Positions 40,480-49,036 of a stretch of DNA of 52,976 bases are shown here, piece by piece (positions within the stretch are counted from its first letter, which is position 1; every line of letters begins with the position of its first letter). This DNA is from Pseudomonadota bacterium (GTDB lineage: Bacteria; Pseudomonadota; Gammaproteobacteria; Acidiferrobacterales; UBA6901): contig DAHXOO010000019.1 of the NCBI GenBank assembly GCA_027364845.1, positions 1 to 52,976 on the forward strand. Reading direction: 5' to 3'. The notes beneath the pieces were generated by a model. It was not told the DNA's origin. It did not search any database and worked only from the letters and a program-made list of their open reading frames with translations. A program made the position numbers and the translations under genes.

Positions 40480-41400
40480 ATGTCACGGCTGGCTGCTAAA
40501 TACCCGCGGCTTGCCGCCACGGTTGCACTTATCTTGCTGTCCCTGATCTGGGGGTATAACTGGATCATGATGAAACTCGCTCTGCGCTCCGCAAGCCCTA
40601 TCGACTTTGCCGCCTTGCGCACCCTTCTTGCTGCCGCATGCCTGTTCATCGCACTGGCCGTGCTGCGACGACCACTGCGCCCCACCGAGCCGCTCGGCCT
40701 CGCCTGGCTCGGCCTGTTGCAGACCACGGGCTTTATCGGGCTTTCAATGTGGGCGCTGGTGAGCGGTGGCGTGGGCAAGACTGCAGTATTGGTCTATACG
40801 ATGCCGTTCTGGGTCATCGTACTGGCCAAGCTTACGCTCGGCGAACGCATGGATAGCACGCAGAAACTTGCAGTCGCTTTTGGGTTTCTCGGCCTAATCA
40901 TGGTGCTGGCGCCGTGGCATTCGAACGGGAGCTTTAAGAGCGATCTGCTCGCGATCGGCGCCGGAATATTCTGGGCCGCGGGTACGCTGTACGCCAAGAT
41001 CCTGCGCCGCCGGGTACGATTCGATCTGCTGTCCCTCACAGCGTGGCAAATGCTGTTCGGCGCCATCGGGCTCTCGCTGATCGCGGTGCTTCTGCCTCCG
41101 GCACCGCTGCACTGGAATAGGGAGTTCATCGGTGCGCTGACCTATAATGTGATTTTGGGAAATGCGCTTGCCTGGTTCCTGTGGCTGTACGCGCTCGATA
41201 CGCTTCCGGCCGGTGTCGCGAGCCTCGGAACGCTGGCCACTCCCGTCATCGGCGTGGCGGCAGCAGCACTGCAGCTAGGCGAAATGCCGGATACTCCCGA
41301 GGTCATCGGCATGCTGCTGATCGGATCTGCCTTGGCGCTCATCTCACTGCATGCAATTCGCCAGCACCGGCGCGTGAGCCCGGCCATCGGCCAGGAATAG
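40480..41400 (+). CDS. EamA/DMT-family transporter
   Basis: A 306-residue membrane protein with ten predicted helices in two similar halves (about 14-145 and 160-295), each an EamA repeat; SLIWGYNWIMMKLAL at the start is typical. The family exports amino acids, nucleotides and other small metabolites. It is not a known nickel transporter type. It lies between hypB and hypF but is separated from both by gaps (292 and 806 bases), so it is probably independent. Confidence 0.88.
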   Translation: MSRLAAKYPRLAATVALILLSLIWGYNWIMMKLALRSASPIDFAALRTLLAAACLFIALAVLRRPLRPTEPLGLAWLGLLQTTGFIGLSMWALVSGGVGKTAVLVYTMPFWVIVLAKLTLGERMDSTQKLAVAFGFLGLIMVLAPWHSNGSFKSDLLAIGAGIFWAAGTLYAKILRRRVRFDLLSLTAWQMLFGAIGLSLIAVLLPPAPLHWNREFIGALTYNVILGNALAWFLWLYALDTLPAGVASLGTLATPVIGVAAAALQLGEMPDTPEVIGMLLIGSALALISLHAIRQHRRVSPAIGQE

Positions 41401-42206
41401 AGCGAGAAATCCGGCGAATTCCGCGATCACTTCTCATCCGCTTCCGCAACCTACGCAACGCACCACCCACCGCACCCGCCGGAGTTGCTCGCCCATCGTG
41501 CTCCGGCGTGCACCTGTGCCTAGGATTACGGTACCAGCAATGGTCAGGCGGCGGTCGGGCTCGCGGAATTTCTAGACGATGTGCTCACAGCCGACATCAA
41601 CAACTTGCCGCTCAAAAACGCGTGGCGCATGGATGCGTGCGTTACTGGAGCACGCCAGCGGAAAATCCAGGACTCGCACCGCACTCCATCGGCTTTCGGT
41701 ACAGGCGCATGCTGACTCCCCGCCTGAAAATGCACGCGGACCGGCGCCCGCACGATATGATGAACTACCGGTGTACCTGGTCAGCTGCACAATGCTACAC
41801 CTGCGAGACCGGCCACGACCCGACCGACGCGGTGAGGACCACCGATCGGGGAATGGGGCGATGCCGACAGACCCCGCACGGTGGTCTGTCCGATTCATCT
41901 GCTTGCCAGTTGCGCCGGATCCGCGGTTGACGGCTGGCGCTCGCGAAGGCAATGATGGGCTTTTCCGGAACGCCACAACCGCGGCCGGACTGCGTTCGGT
42001 GAATATGGACAAAGAGTGCGCCAAGGGGCCCGAAGCGGTTACCCGACAACCCGCCGCCGCGCGGCAACGCTGCGGACGCTTCGCTCGCAACTGTTCCGCT
42101 GCCGATCATGCCATCGCACAGCAGTGGCAGGCCGCATGGCCGACTTTCGGGCATGCGATCGCCTGCATCGATTGTCAGGAGTTAGACCGGACCAGCCGGC
42201 GATAGC
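41401..42206. other. Gene-poor region upstream of hypF
   Basis: About 800 bases. The longest frames (plus 41579-42205, minus 41572-42090) are Arg/Ser/Pro-rich, have no domain and look like GC-driven open frames. A short plus-strand stretch near 41528-41640 has more protein-like composition (DYGTSNGQAAVGLAEFLDD) but is flanked by stops and may be a gene remnant. hypF's promoter should be near the right end. Confidence 0.4.
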
Positions 42207-44513
42207 ATGCACGACGATCCCCAACCCGTACCGACCGACTCGTCCCCGCAGCAGATTGTCGCGAGGCGTTGGATCCTGGGAGGCCGCATCCAGGCGGTCG
42301 GATTCCGTCCCTTCGTCTACCGCGTGGCGCACCGTCACGGACTTTCCGGCTGGGTCAGAAACCACGGCGGGCAAGTCGAAATTCTAGCGCAGGGGGCGCT
42401 CGCCGCCATAGACGAATTCGCTGCCGCGCTGCTGGCCGAGGCACCCCCGTTGGCGCAACCCGAGATGCTTTCGGTCGAAGACACGCGAGCCGCGACACTG
42501 CAGACGTTTACCATCCTGGAAAGCGAGGAAGGGCTGAATGCCCCCATCCATGTTCCGCCAGATTACTTCGCCTGCGACGACTGTCTGCGCGATCTGCAGG
42601 ACCCGGGCAACCGGCGCTACCGCTATCCCTTCATCAACTGCACACAGTGCGGTCCCCGCTACACGCTGATCCGGCACCTGCCCTACGACCGGGCCAACAC
42701 AACAATGGCCGGGTTCACACTGTGCGCCGAATGCCAGCACGAGTACCGCGACCCCGCAGACCGCCGCTTCCACGCTGAGCCCATAGCCTGCCCTGTCTGC
42801 GGCCCGGCCGTGGAGTTCTGTGTTGCAGGAACGCCCGCGGTGCACGAAACACCGGCGGCGCTGGCAGCCGGCGTCGCAGCACTTCGGGCCGGACGCATCG
42901 TTGCGGTAAAAGGCGTGGGCGGCTATCACCTCATGTGCGATGCACGCGATGCCGCGGCCGTCGTGCGCCTGCGCCTACGCAAACCGCGGCCGCACAAACC
43001 GTTTGCCGTCATGTTTCCGCTACGCGGCAAGGATGGCCTCGATGCCGTGCGCGAGGCGGTGATGCTCGATGATGAGTCGGTCCGCTTGCTGCGCTCACCG
43101 ATGCGCCCGATCGTGCTGTGCCAGAAAAAGGCTGGCGGTCCACTGTGCACCGAGATCGCTCCCGGGCTGAAGGAGATAGGCATCATGCTGCCTTACAGTC
43201 CGCTGCATCATTTGCTGATCGCCGACCTCGATGCGCCGGTGGTAGCCACTTCGGCCAACGTCAGCGGGGAACCGGTGCTGACCAACCAGGTGCAGATCGA
43301 GGAGCGCCTGGGGCACGTGGCCGAAGCGTACCTGCACCACAACCGTCCGATCGAGCGACCGGCAGACGATGCCGTATACCGCGTTATCGCGCAGCGACCG
43401 CGACTGCTACGCCTCGGGCGCGGCGGTGCGCCACTGGAGCGCCAGCTTCCGCTGCGCTTGGCACAGCCGCTACTGGCCGTGGGTGGGCATACTAAGAATA
43501 CCGTAGCCCTCGCCTGGGAAGACCGTGTCGTGATCTCACCCCACATCGGCGACCTGGACTCACCGCGCAGTCTTGCTGTCTTCGAGCAAGTGGTGGGCGA
43601 CCTTCAGACACTGTACCGCGTGAAAGTATCCGCAGTGGTATGCGATGCCCACCCGGGCTATGGCAGCACGCGCTGGGCGAAACGCACCGGTCTGTCGCTG
43701 ACCACCATCTACCACCACCATGCACATGCTTCGGCCCTTGCCGGAGAGTTTCCGCAAGCGCGGAACTGGCTCACATTCACCTGGGACGGCGCAGGCTACG
43801 GAGAGGACGGGACGCTGTGGGGTGGCGAAGCGTTGTTGGGCCGCCCCGGGGTATGGCGGCGGGTGGCGCGGCTTCGACCGTTTCGACTGCCCGGAGGCGA
43901 GCGTGCTGCACGCCAGCCGTGGCGCAGCGCAGCGGCACTGTGCTGGGAAACCGGGAACACCTGGGACTCTTGCCCAGAGGACACGACGTTGCTGTTTGCG
44001 GCGTGGCAGCAGCACGTCAACAGCCCACCCACCTCCGCCGCCGGACGGCTGTTCGATGCTGCCGCCTCGCTCACGGGACTGCTGCATCGCGCGAGTTACG
44101 AGGGGCAGGGCCCCATGTATCTCGAGGTGGCGTGTACCGCACCCGCCGCAGCGATCACTCTTCCGCTGCGGCGGGCGACGGGGGGTCTGTGGGAGTGTGA
44201 CTGGGCGCCGCTGGTGCCTTATCTGACCGATGCTGCCCTGCCGGTGGCGCAGCGCGCCGCAGGCTTCCACGCGAGTCTTGCGCACTCGCTGCACCAGCAA
44301 GCGCGCATGCTGCGGCTTGAGCACCGAATCGATGCTGTAGGTCTTACCGGTGGCGTGTTTCAGAACCGCATCCTGACTGAGCATGCCTGCGCCTTATTGC
44401 AGGACGACGGCTTCACGGTATACCTTGCACGCGACATCCCGTGCAACGACGCCGGTATCAGTTTCGGTCAGATCGTGGAATGGCAGGCGCAACTGGCTGC
44501 GCACAGCCAGTAG
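42207..44513 (+). CDS. hypF: Carbamoyltransferase HypF
   Basis: A 768-residue protein with all HypF domains in order: acylphosphatase-like (about 18-105, GGRIQAVGFRPFVYR), two zinc fingers (about 122-150 with CDDC/CTQC and 172-200 with CAEC/CPVC), YrdC-like carbamoyl-AMP domain (about 210-395), and Kae1-like C-terminal domain (HHHAHAS near 502, GLTGGVFQNR near 711). It makes the thiocarbamate on HypE that becomes the cyanide ligands. There is no clear ribosome site before the ATG, so the start may be slightly downstream. Confidence 0.96.
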   Translation: MHDDPQPVPTDSSPQQIVARRWILGGRIQAVGFRPFVYRVAHRHGLSGWVRNHGGQVEILAQGALAAIDEFAAALLAEAPPLAQPEMLSVEDTRAATLQTFTILESEEGLNAPIHVPPDYFACDDCLRDLQDPGNRRYRYPFINCTQCGPRYTLIRHLPYDRANTTMAGFTLCAECQHEYRDPADRRFHAEPIACPVCGPAVEFCVAGTPAVHETPAALAAGVAALRAGRIVAVKGVGGYHLMCDARDAAAVVRLRLRKPRPHKPFAVMFPLRGKDGLDAVREAVMLDDESVRLLRSPMRPIVLCQKKAGGPLCTEIAPGLKEIGIMLPYSPLHHLLIADLDAPVVATSANVSGEPVLTNQVQIEERLGHVAEAYLHHNRPIERPADDAVYRVIAQRPRLLRLGRGGAPLERQLPLRLAQPLLAVGGHTKNTVALAWEDRVVISPHIGDLDSPRSLAVFEQVVGDLQTLYRVKVSAVVCDAHPGYGSTRWAKRTGLSLTTIYHHHAHASALAGEFPQARNWLTFTWDGAGYGEDGTLWGGEALLGRPGVWRRVARLRPFRLPGGERAARQPWRSAAALCWETGNTWDSCPEDTTLLFAAWQQHVNSPPTSAAGRLFDAAASLTGLLHRASYEGQGPMYLEVACTAPAAAITLPLRRATGGLWECDWAPLVPYLTDAALPVAQRAAGFHASLAHSLHQQARMLRLEHRIDAVGLTGGVFQNRILTEHACALLQDDGFTVYLARDIPCNDAGISFGQIVEWQAQLAAHSQ

Positions 44514-44548
44514 GATGTGTACGTCCATCAGGCAACGGGTGCATCACC

Positions 44549-45568
44549 GTGAAAACCGATAAATCAAGCGAAACGCATATTTCCCTCGCACATGGGAACG
44601 GCGGACGCTTCATGCGCGAACTAATCGAGCAGGTATTTGCGCATCACCTGTCAAACCCATTGCTTGATATACAAGCTGACGCCGTACCCGTGTCCGTCGG
44701 GGCCACAGAAATCATGGTCACCACAGACGGATTCACGGTTCAGCCGCTGGAATTTCCCGGCGGCGACATCGGCTCGCTTGCGGTTCATGGCACCATCAAT
44801 GATCTCGCCGTGTCTGGTGCCACGCCGCTTTACCTCAGTCTCAGCACGTTCATAGAGGAAGGCATGGAAATTGCCCAGCTCGAACGCATCGTGTCCAGCC
44901 TTGGCCGTGCTGCGACATCGGCCGGCGTGCAGGTCGTTGCCGGCGACACCAAGGTCGTGCGCCGTGGCGAGGGTGGCGGACTTTATATTGCCGCCACCGG
45001 CGTGGGAATTCGCGCGCCCGGTCTGTCTCTGGGCATGCAACACATCCGCGCGGGCGATGCCATGATCGTGAGTGGTCCAGTGGGGGATCACGGGATTGCA
45101 GTGATGCTCGCCCGCGAGCAGTTCGGACTGCGCAGCGACCTGCAATCCGATGCTGCCAGCGTGCTGCCACTGACCCGTGCGCTGCTGCCGCTGTCCGGAC
45201 TGCGCTTCATGCGCGACCCGACGCGCGGCGGGCTAGCCACGGTCGCGAACGAAATCAGCCGCGCCACCGGTCTCGGCGTGCTGTTGCGCGACGAACAGAT
45301 ACCGGTGCGCGAGGCCGTGCGCTCAGTATGCGAAATGCTCGGCTACGATCCATTGTATCTTGCCTGCGAAGGCCGCGTCGTGGCTGTGGTCGCCGCCGAT
45401 CAGGCCGCGGCGGCGCTCGCCGCGTGGCGCGCCCTGCCGCAGGGTGAGTTCGCGGCAATCATAGGAGCGGTGGAGAAAACGCAACCGCAAGTCATTATGG
45501 AAACCGCTCTCGGAGGAAAACGCTTTCTTGAAGAGCTCGAGGATGACCCGCTACCGCGCATCTGCTAA
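44549..45568 (+). CDS. hypE: Hydrogenase maturation protein HypE
   Basis: A 339-residue PurM-like ATPase from the GTG at 44549; the frame reaching back to 44441 lies inside hypF. Family features are HGNGGRFMRELI at the N-terminus, the dimer/ATP region with GDIGSLAVHGTINDLAVSGATP, and the C-terminal PRIC whose Cys accepts carbamoyl from HypF and is dehydrated to thiocyanate. It follows hypF by 35 bases and is surely cotranscribed. Confidence 0.95.
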   Translation: MKTDKSSETHISLAHGNGGRFMRELIEQVFAHHLSNPLLDIQADAVPVSVGATEIMVTTDGFTVQPLEFPGGDIGSLAVHGTINDLAVSGATPLYLSLSTFIEEGMEIAQLERIVSSLGRAATSAGVQVVAGDTKVVRRGEGGGLYIAATGVGIRAPGLSLGMQHIRAGDAMIVSGPVGDHGIAVMLAREQFGLRSDLQSDAASVLPLTRALLPLSGLRFMRDPTRGGLATVANEISRATGLGVLLRDEQIPVREAVRSVCEMLGYDPLYLACEGRVVAVVAADQAAAALAAWRALPQGEFAAIIGAVEKTQPQVIMETALGGKRFLEELEDDPLPRIC

Positions 45569-45803
45569 CCGGCTACCGACTTGCTGTGACACCGCATGCG
45601 GCATTGCGCACCACGATGCCGCCACCCGGCTGGCACCCCAGAGAACATCGCGAGCCCACACGATACCCAGAGTGCTTTTTGTCACGCCAGGCCAGCGCCC
45701 GGTGAAGCCAGTCCACAATTCAAGTCCAGTATCCGCGAATTAGGCACGCCACTGCACGGACTTCCTATTTCACTCAGCGCCGGACTCACGTTAGAATCGT
45801 GCG

Positions 45804-46505
45804 ATGAATGAAATCCTGATCTTGCGCCATGCTGCCGGCGAAGGGCCGGGCTACTTAGCCCAATTTCTCGACCGTCATGGCCTTCGTTACCGCGTCATCC
45901 GCATAGACCAGAACGAACCGGTACCGCCAAGCATCGACGACTGCGCCGCGCTTGTGCTCATGGGCGGGCCGATGAGCGTTAATGACGCCCTTCCCTGGAT
46001 TCCGCAGGTCATCGGCCTGATAGGCAAGGCAATGGCAGCCGACCGGCCAGTGCTCGGTCATTGCCTCGGGGGTCAGTTACTCAGCAAGGCACTGGGTGGG
46101 ACGGTCGCGCCCAATGCGGTACGCGAGATCGGCTGGCTTCCGGTTCGGCGCGTCCCCAATGCCGCAGCGAACGACTGGCTCGATGGACTCGCACCCAAGT
46201 TCGAAGTTTTCCACTGGCACGGGGAAACGTTCACGATCCCACCAGACGCAAGTCACATCCTCTCGAGCGACGCATGCGCCAATCAGGGATTTGTCGTCGG
46301 AAAAGCGCTTGGTTTGCAGTGCCATGTGGAAATGCTGCCGCAGATGGTCCATGCCTGGGCACGGATTGGTCAAGACGAAATCTCCCGGCCTTCGGCAACC
46401 ATCCAGAGCCTCGGGCAAATGACCGAGGCTCTGGATGAGCGCATCAGTCGCCTGCATCATGTGGCGGATGTTCTCTACGCCCGCTGGATACAGGGCCTGG
46501 CCTGA
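45804..46505 (+). CDS. Class I glutamine amidotransferase-like protein
   Basis: A 233-residue GATase1 domain protein. The catalytic triad is intact: Cys87 in GHCLGGQ, His174 and Glu176 in QCHVEM. The HWHGETF segment is typical of stand-alone GMP-synthase-like amidotransferases (YfeJ/GuaA-like family). No synthase domain is attached, so the acceptor or true substrate (possibly a gamma-glutamyl compound) is unknown. A perfect 14-bp inverted repeat lies in its 3' end. Confidence 0.87.
   Translation: MNEILILRHAAGEGPGYLAQFLDRHGLRYRVIRIDQNEPVPPSIDDCAALVLMGGPMSVNDALPWIPQVIGLIGKAMAADRPVLGHCLGGQLLSKALGGTVAPNAVREIGWLPVRRVPNAAANDWLDGLAPKFEVFHWHGETFTIPPDASHILSSDACANQGFVVGKALGLQCHVEMLPQMVHAWARIGQDEISRPSATIQSLGQMTEALDERISRLHHVADVLYARWIQGLA
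46401..46436. repeat. Perfect 14-bp inverted repeat inside the amidotransferase gene
   Basis: ATCCAGAGCCTCGG, an eight-base loop GCAAATGA, then its exact complement. It lies within codons for IQSLGQMTEALDE, about 70 bases before the stop. Confidence 0.8.
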
Positions 46506-46637
46506 ACACAGAAGTGCCCACCCGCTTCTGTCCGGCTGACGCCGCTCGCACGAAGGGATCATCTTCGCGGTTCGCGTCGCGCGCAACGGCCGCGCCGTGG
46601 ACCTAGCCAATACCGCCCCAGGAGTAACCTGATCCTA

Positions 46638-47657
46638 ATGGACCCCTCGACTATCTCGCGACTGCGCATCGGCATCGACCTCGGCGGCACAAAGACCGAG
46701 GGGATACTCATGGACAGCCGCGGAGACATTCTCGTGCGAGCGCGCCGGCCCACTCCGCAGCACGAAAGTTACCGTGCCATACTCGAAAACGTCCGTGACC
46801 TGATCCACGAACTGGACCAGCATGCCGGCATGCGCTGTCCAGTGGGTATCGGCACTCCGGGATCGGTCTCTGCCCGCACCGGACTGCTGAAGAATTCCAA
46901 CACTGTCTGTCTCAACGGCCAGCCGATCATGCGCGATCTGGAGGCCGTACTCGATCGTCCAATCCGGATTGCGAACGATGCCAATTGCTTTGCGCTGAGC
47001 GAAGCGATAGACGGTGCCGGCCGTGGCCATGCCGTCGTATTCGGTGTCATTCTGGGTACTGGCGTCGGTGGTGGCCTAGTTGTCCATGGTCAACTGCTCG
47101 AAGGACTACAGCACATAGCCGGTGAATGGGGCCACAACCTCCTCGACCCGGAAGGACCGGAATGTTACTGCGGCCGCCGCGGCTGTGTCGAAACCCTGAT
47201 CTCCGGACCCGGTCTTGAGTACGATTACGCGGTGCACGATGCGCGCGGGCGGATCGTTGCAGCCCCCGCTGGAGGTGCGGACAACACGCGCTGGGCTGCA
47301 CAATCAGAGACCGCTTGCACCAACCAGCTTACACTCGATGCGCGCGCAATCGCTGCACGCGCGCGCGCTGGCGACGAGCGGGCCGAGGCAGCGATGCGGA
47401 GATATCTCGAACGCTTTGGCCGTGCCCTGGCTACAGTGATAAATATTCTCGACCCCGACGCGATTGTACTGGGCGGCGGACTTTCTAACGTCTATCGGCT
47501 CTATGATGACGGGCGCGCACAAGTCGCCAAGCATGTCTTCAATGACGAACTGCGCACATTGATATTGCCGAACATCCATGGAGACAGTTCCGGTGTGCGC
47601 GGCGCCGCGCGGCTATGGCCGGTCTACGAAAACGGAGAGATTGAGCCTCCACTTTGA
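46638..47657 (+). CDS. ROK-family sugar kinase
   Basis: A 339-residue protein with the ROK pattern: phosphate-binding GIDLGGTKTEG near residue 11, IGTPGSVS, NDANCFALSEA, GTGVGGG, and the zinc-binding HNLL...CYCGRRGCVE segment (His then CxCGxxGC). ROK kinases phosphorylate glucose, fructose, N-acetylglucosamine or N-acetylmannosamine with ATP. The Glu-His zinc segment GEWGH supports a kinase rather than a repressor, and there is no N-terminal DNA-binding domain. Sugar specificity is not determined. Confidence 0.92.
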   Translation: MDPSTISRLRIGIDLGGTKTEGILMDSRGDILVRARRPTPQHESYRAILENVRDLIHELDQHAGMRCPVGIGTPGSVSARTGLLKNSNTVCLNGQPIMRDLEAVLDRPIRIANDANCFALSEAIDGAGRGHAVVFGVILGTGVGGGLVVHGQLLEGLQHIAGEWGHNLLDPEGPECYCGRRGCVETLISGPGLEYDYAVHDARGRIVAAPAGGADNTRWAAQSETACTNQLTLDARAIAARARAGDERAEAAMRRYLERFGRALATVINILDPDAIVLGGGLSNVYRLYDDGRAQVAKHVFNDELRTLILPNIHGDSSGVRGAARLWPVYENGEIEPPL

Positions 47658-47676
47658 CAATCGTCAAAGTGGAGGC
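47645..47676 (+). terminator. Perfect 14-bp hairpin at the end of the ROK gene
   Basis: GCCTCCACTTTGAC, loop AATC, exact complement. The stem includes the ROK stop codon. No long T tract follows (CATTT), so it may be a weak terminator or an RNA-stabilising 3' hairpin. Confidence 0.55.
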
Positions 47677-47742
47677 CATTTCGGTATGTTATAGAAGCAT
47701 GAGCTTCACATCACTTATGAGCAGATCAAAAAGGAGGCTTCA

Positions 47743-48099
47743 ATGAAACGGTATTTGATTTTTGGCGTAATAGTTCCACTGCTCTTGCCGGGCATGCTTT
47801 CAGTCGCCACAGCCGCAGACCAGGATCAGCTCCAGACTCGAGACCAAACCCCGGATCGCGACCGCGATCAACTGCAGACCCAGGATCGGGATCAAATCTA
47901 CGGCTCCCAGCTGATGACGCCTGGGGAACGCGCGCAGTACCACACCCGGATGCGCAATCTCAAAACCGAGCGGGAACGCGAACGGTACCGCCTCGAACAT
48001 CATCGTCAGATGCAGGAACGTGCCAGGGAGCGTGGCGTGACACTTTCGGATCAGCCGATGCTACGTGGTGGTGGCATGGGACCTGGCGGGAGACAGTAG
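47743..48099 (+). CDS. Small exported Asp/Gln/Arg-rich protein
   Basis: A 118-residue protein with a signal peptide (MKRYLIFG, hydrophobic core, cleavage after AAD-type TAA). The mature N-terminus has repeats of DQ, RDQ and QTQDRDQ (about residues 26-55), followed by a charged helical stretch starting MTPGERAQYHTRMRNLKTERERERYR and a Gly-rich end. Similar small periplasmic proteins with a TPxERAxYRxRMR core occur in many proteobacteria without known function. AAGGAGG precedes the ATG. Confidence 0.75.
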   Translation: MKRYLIFGVIVPLLLPGMLSVATAADQDQLQTRDQTPDRDRDQLQTQDRDQIYGSQLMTPGERAQYHTRMRNLKTERERERYRLEHHRQMQERARERGVTLSDQPMLRGGGMGPGGRQ

Positions 48100-49036
48100 G
48101 GCTGTGCAAACAAGGTAACGGTTCGCTCAAGCTGGGCACCGGATCGTGCATTGAGCTTCGGGTCGTAAGCTCACCATGGTGGGCCCAGGGGTCTTGTGTG
48201 CGTGGCTTTCCCGACACAATCTGCATGACAGCACGCAACTGGCGACCCGACGATCCGTGCGGGGCCGTGGTAAAAGCGGGTCGCAAGATATCCGGTCGCT
48301 TGCGCGGTAGCGGCATTCCGAATCCTCCGCACCGGACGATTGTTGGCTGCGACCTTAGTGCCCCGCTGCTTCTCGACGGATCGCCTGACCCGCCTGATGC
48401 AGTGGGGCGCAACCGGTCGGCCGATTACTGGATCTGCGATCCGATGGTCGCCAGCATCCCCGGTCATGTGCCCGCCCGGAAGTCACCGCTGGCTGCATTG
48501 CGAAACAGTGGCGCAAGGCTGCTCCAGGAGAGAACCTGACGGCTCTGGTCAATGTCGGTCCCACTCGGGATTGGGCCGCCATCGGCACGGCACCGAGCGT
48601 GACCGTCGGCGTGCTGGTGTAAAGATTATTGCTGAAGCTCATGGCATGGTAACTTCCCGCTTCCTCCTGCAAGAAGTTGGACATGGAAGCGTAGTACCGG
48701 TTGCTGGCGTTGATGTCGAAAAGATACTCGCATATTGCCCCGGCCATACGCCGCCATTGAACCGGCTGTTTCCGGAAGTGTTGACACCCCCATCGACGTA
48801 AGGATCCGGACGGATGCGATGCGCTATGCTGGAGCCGATAGATGGTTTTTCGGCTTTTGGCACCAGCCACGATCTGGATCCGTGTGAACATAAATGCCAG
48901 CCAGGGCGCGCGTTTTCCCAGGTCAATGCGCATCCTTTACTGCGGTCCCGATCGCGTCTGCTCCGGTCGATAACCGGTATTCGGGAGTCTTCGGATATAC
49001 TTTCATTTCCTGTTTGAACATGCCGGGCGCGAAGCC
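48100..49036. other. Gene-poor region
   Basis: About 940 bases between the exported protein gene and proS. Several overlapping frames on both strands reach 110-190 codons but none has a ribosome site, signal or recognisable domain. A minus-strand stretch (about 48600-48740) has more ordinary amino-acid composition and could be a decayed gene. proS's promoter should lie near 48950-49020. Confidence 0.4.

Noticed and set aside
41528-41640. DYGTSN-like motif suggesting an Hsp70/actin-fold protein
   Set aside because: Only a few residues match, a stop codon precedes it, and the rest of the frame lacks any further ATPase motif.
46638-47657. ROK-family transcriptional repressor (NagC/Mlc type)
   Set aside because: There is no N-terminal helix-turn-helix; the kinase motifs start at about residue 11.
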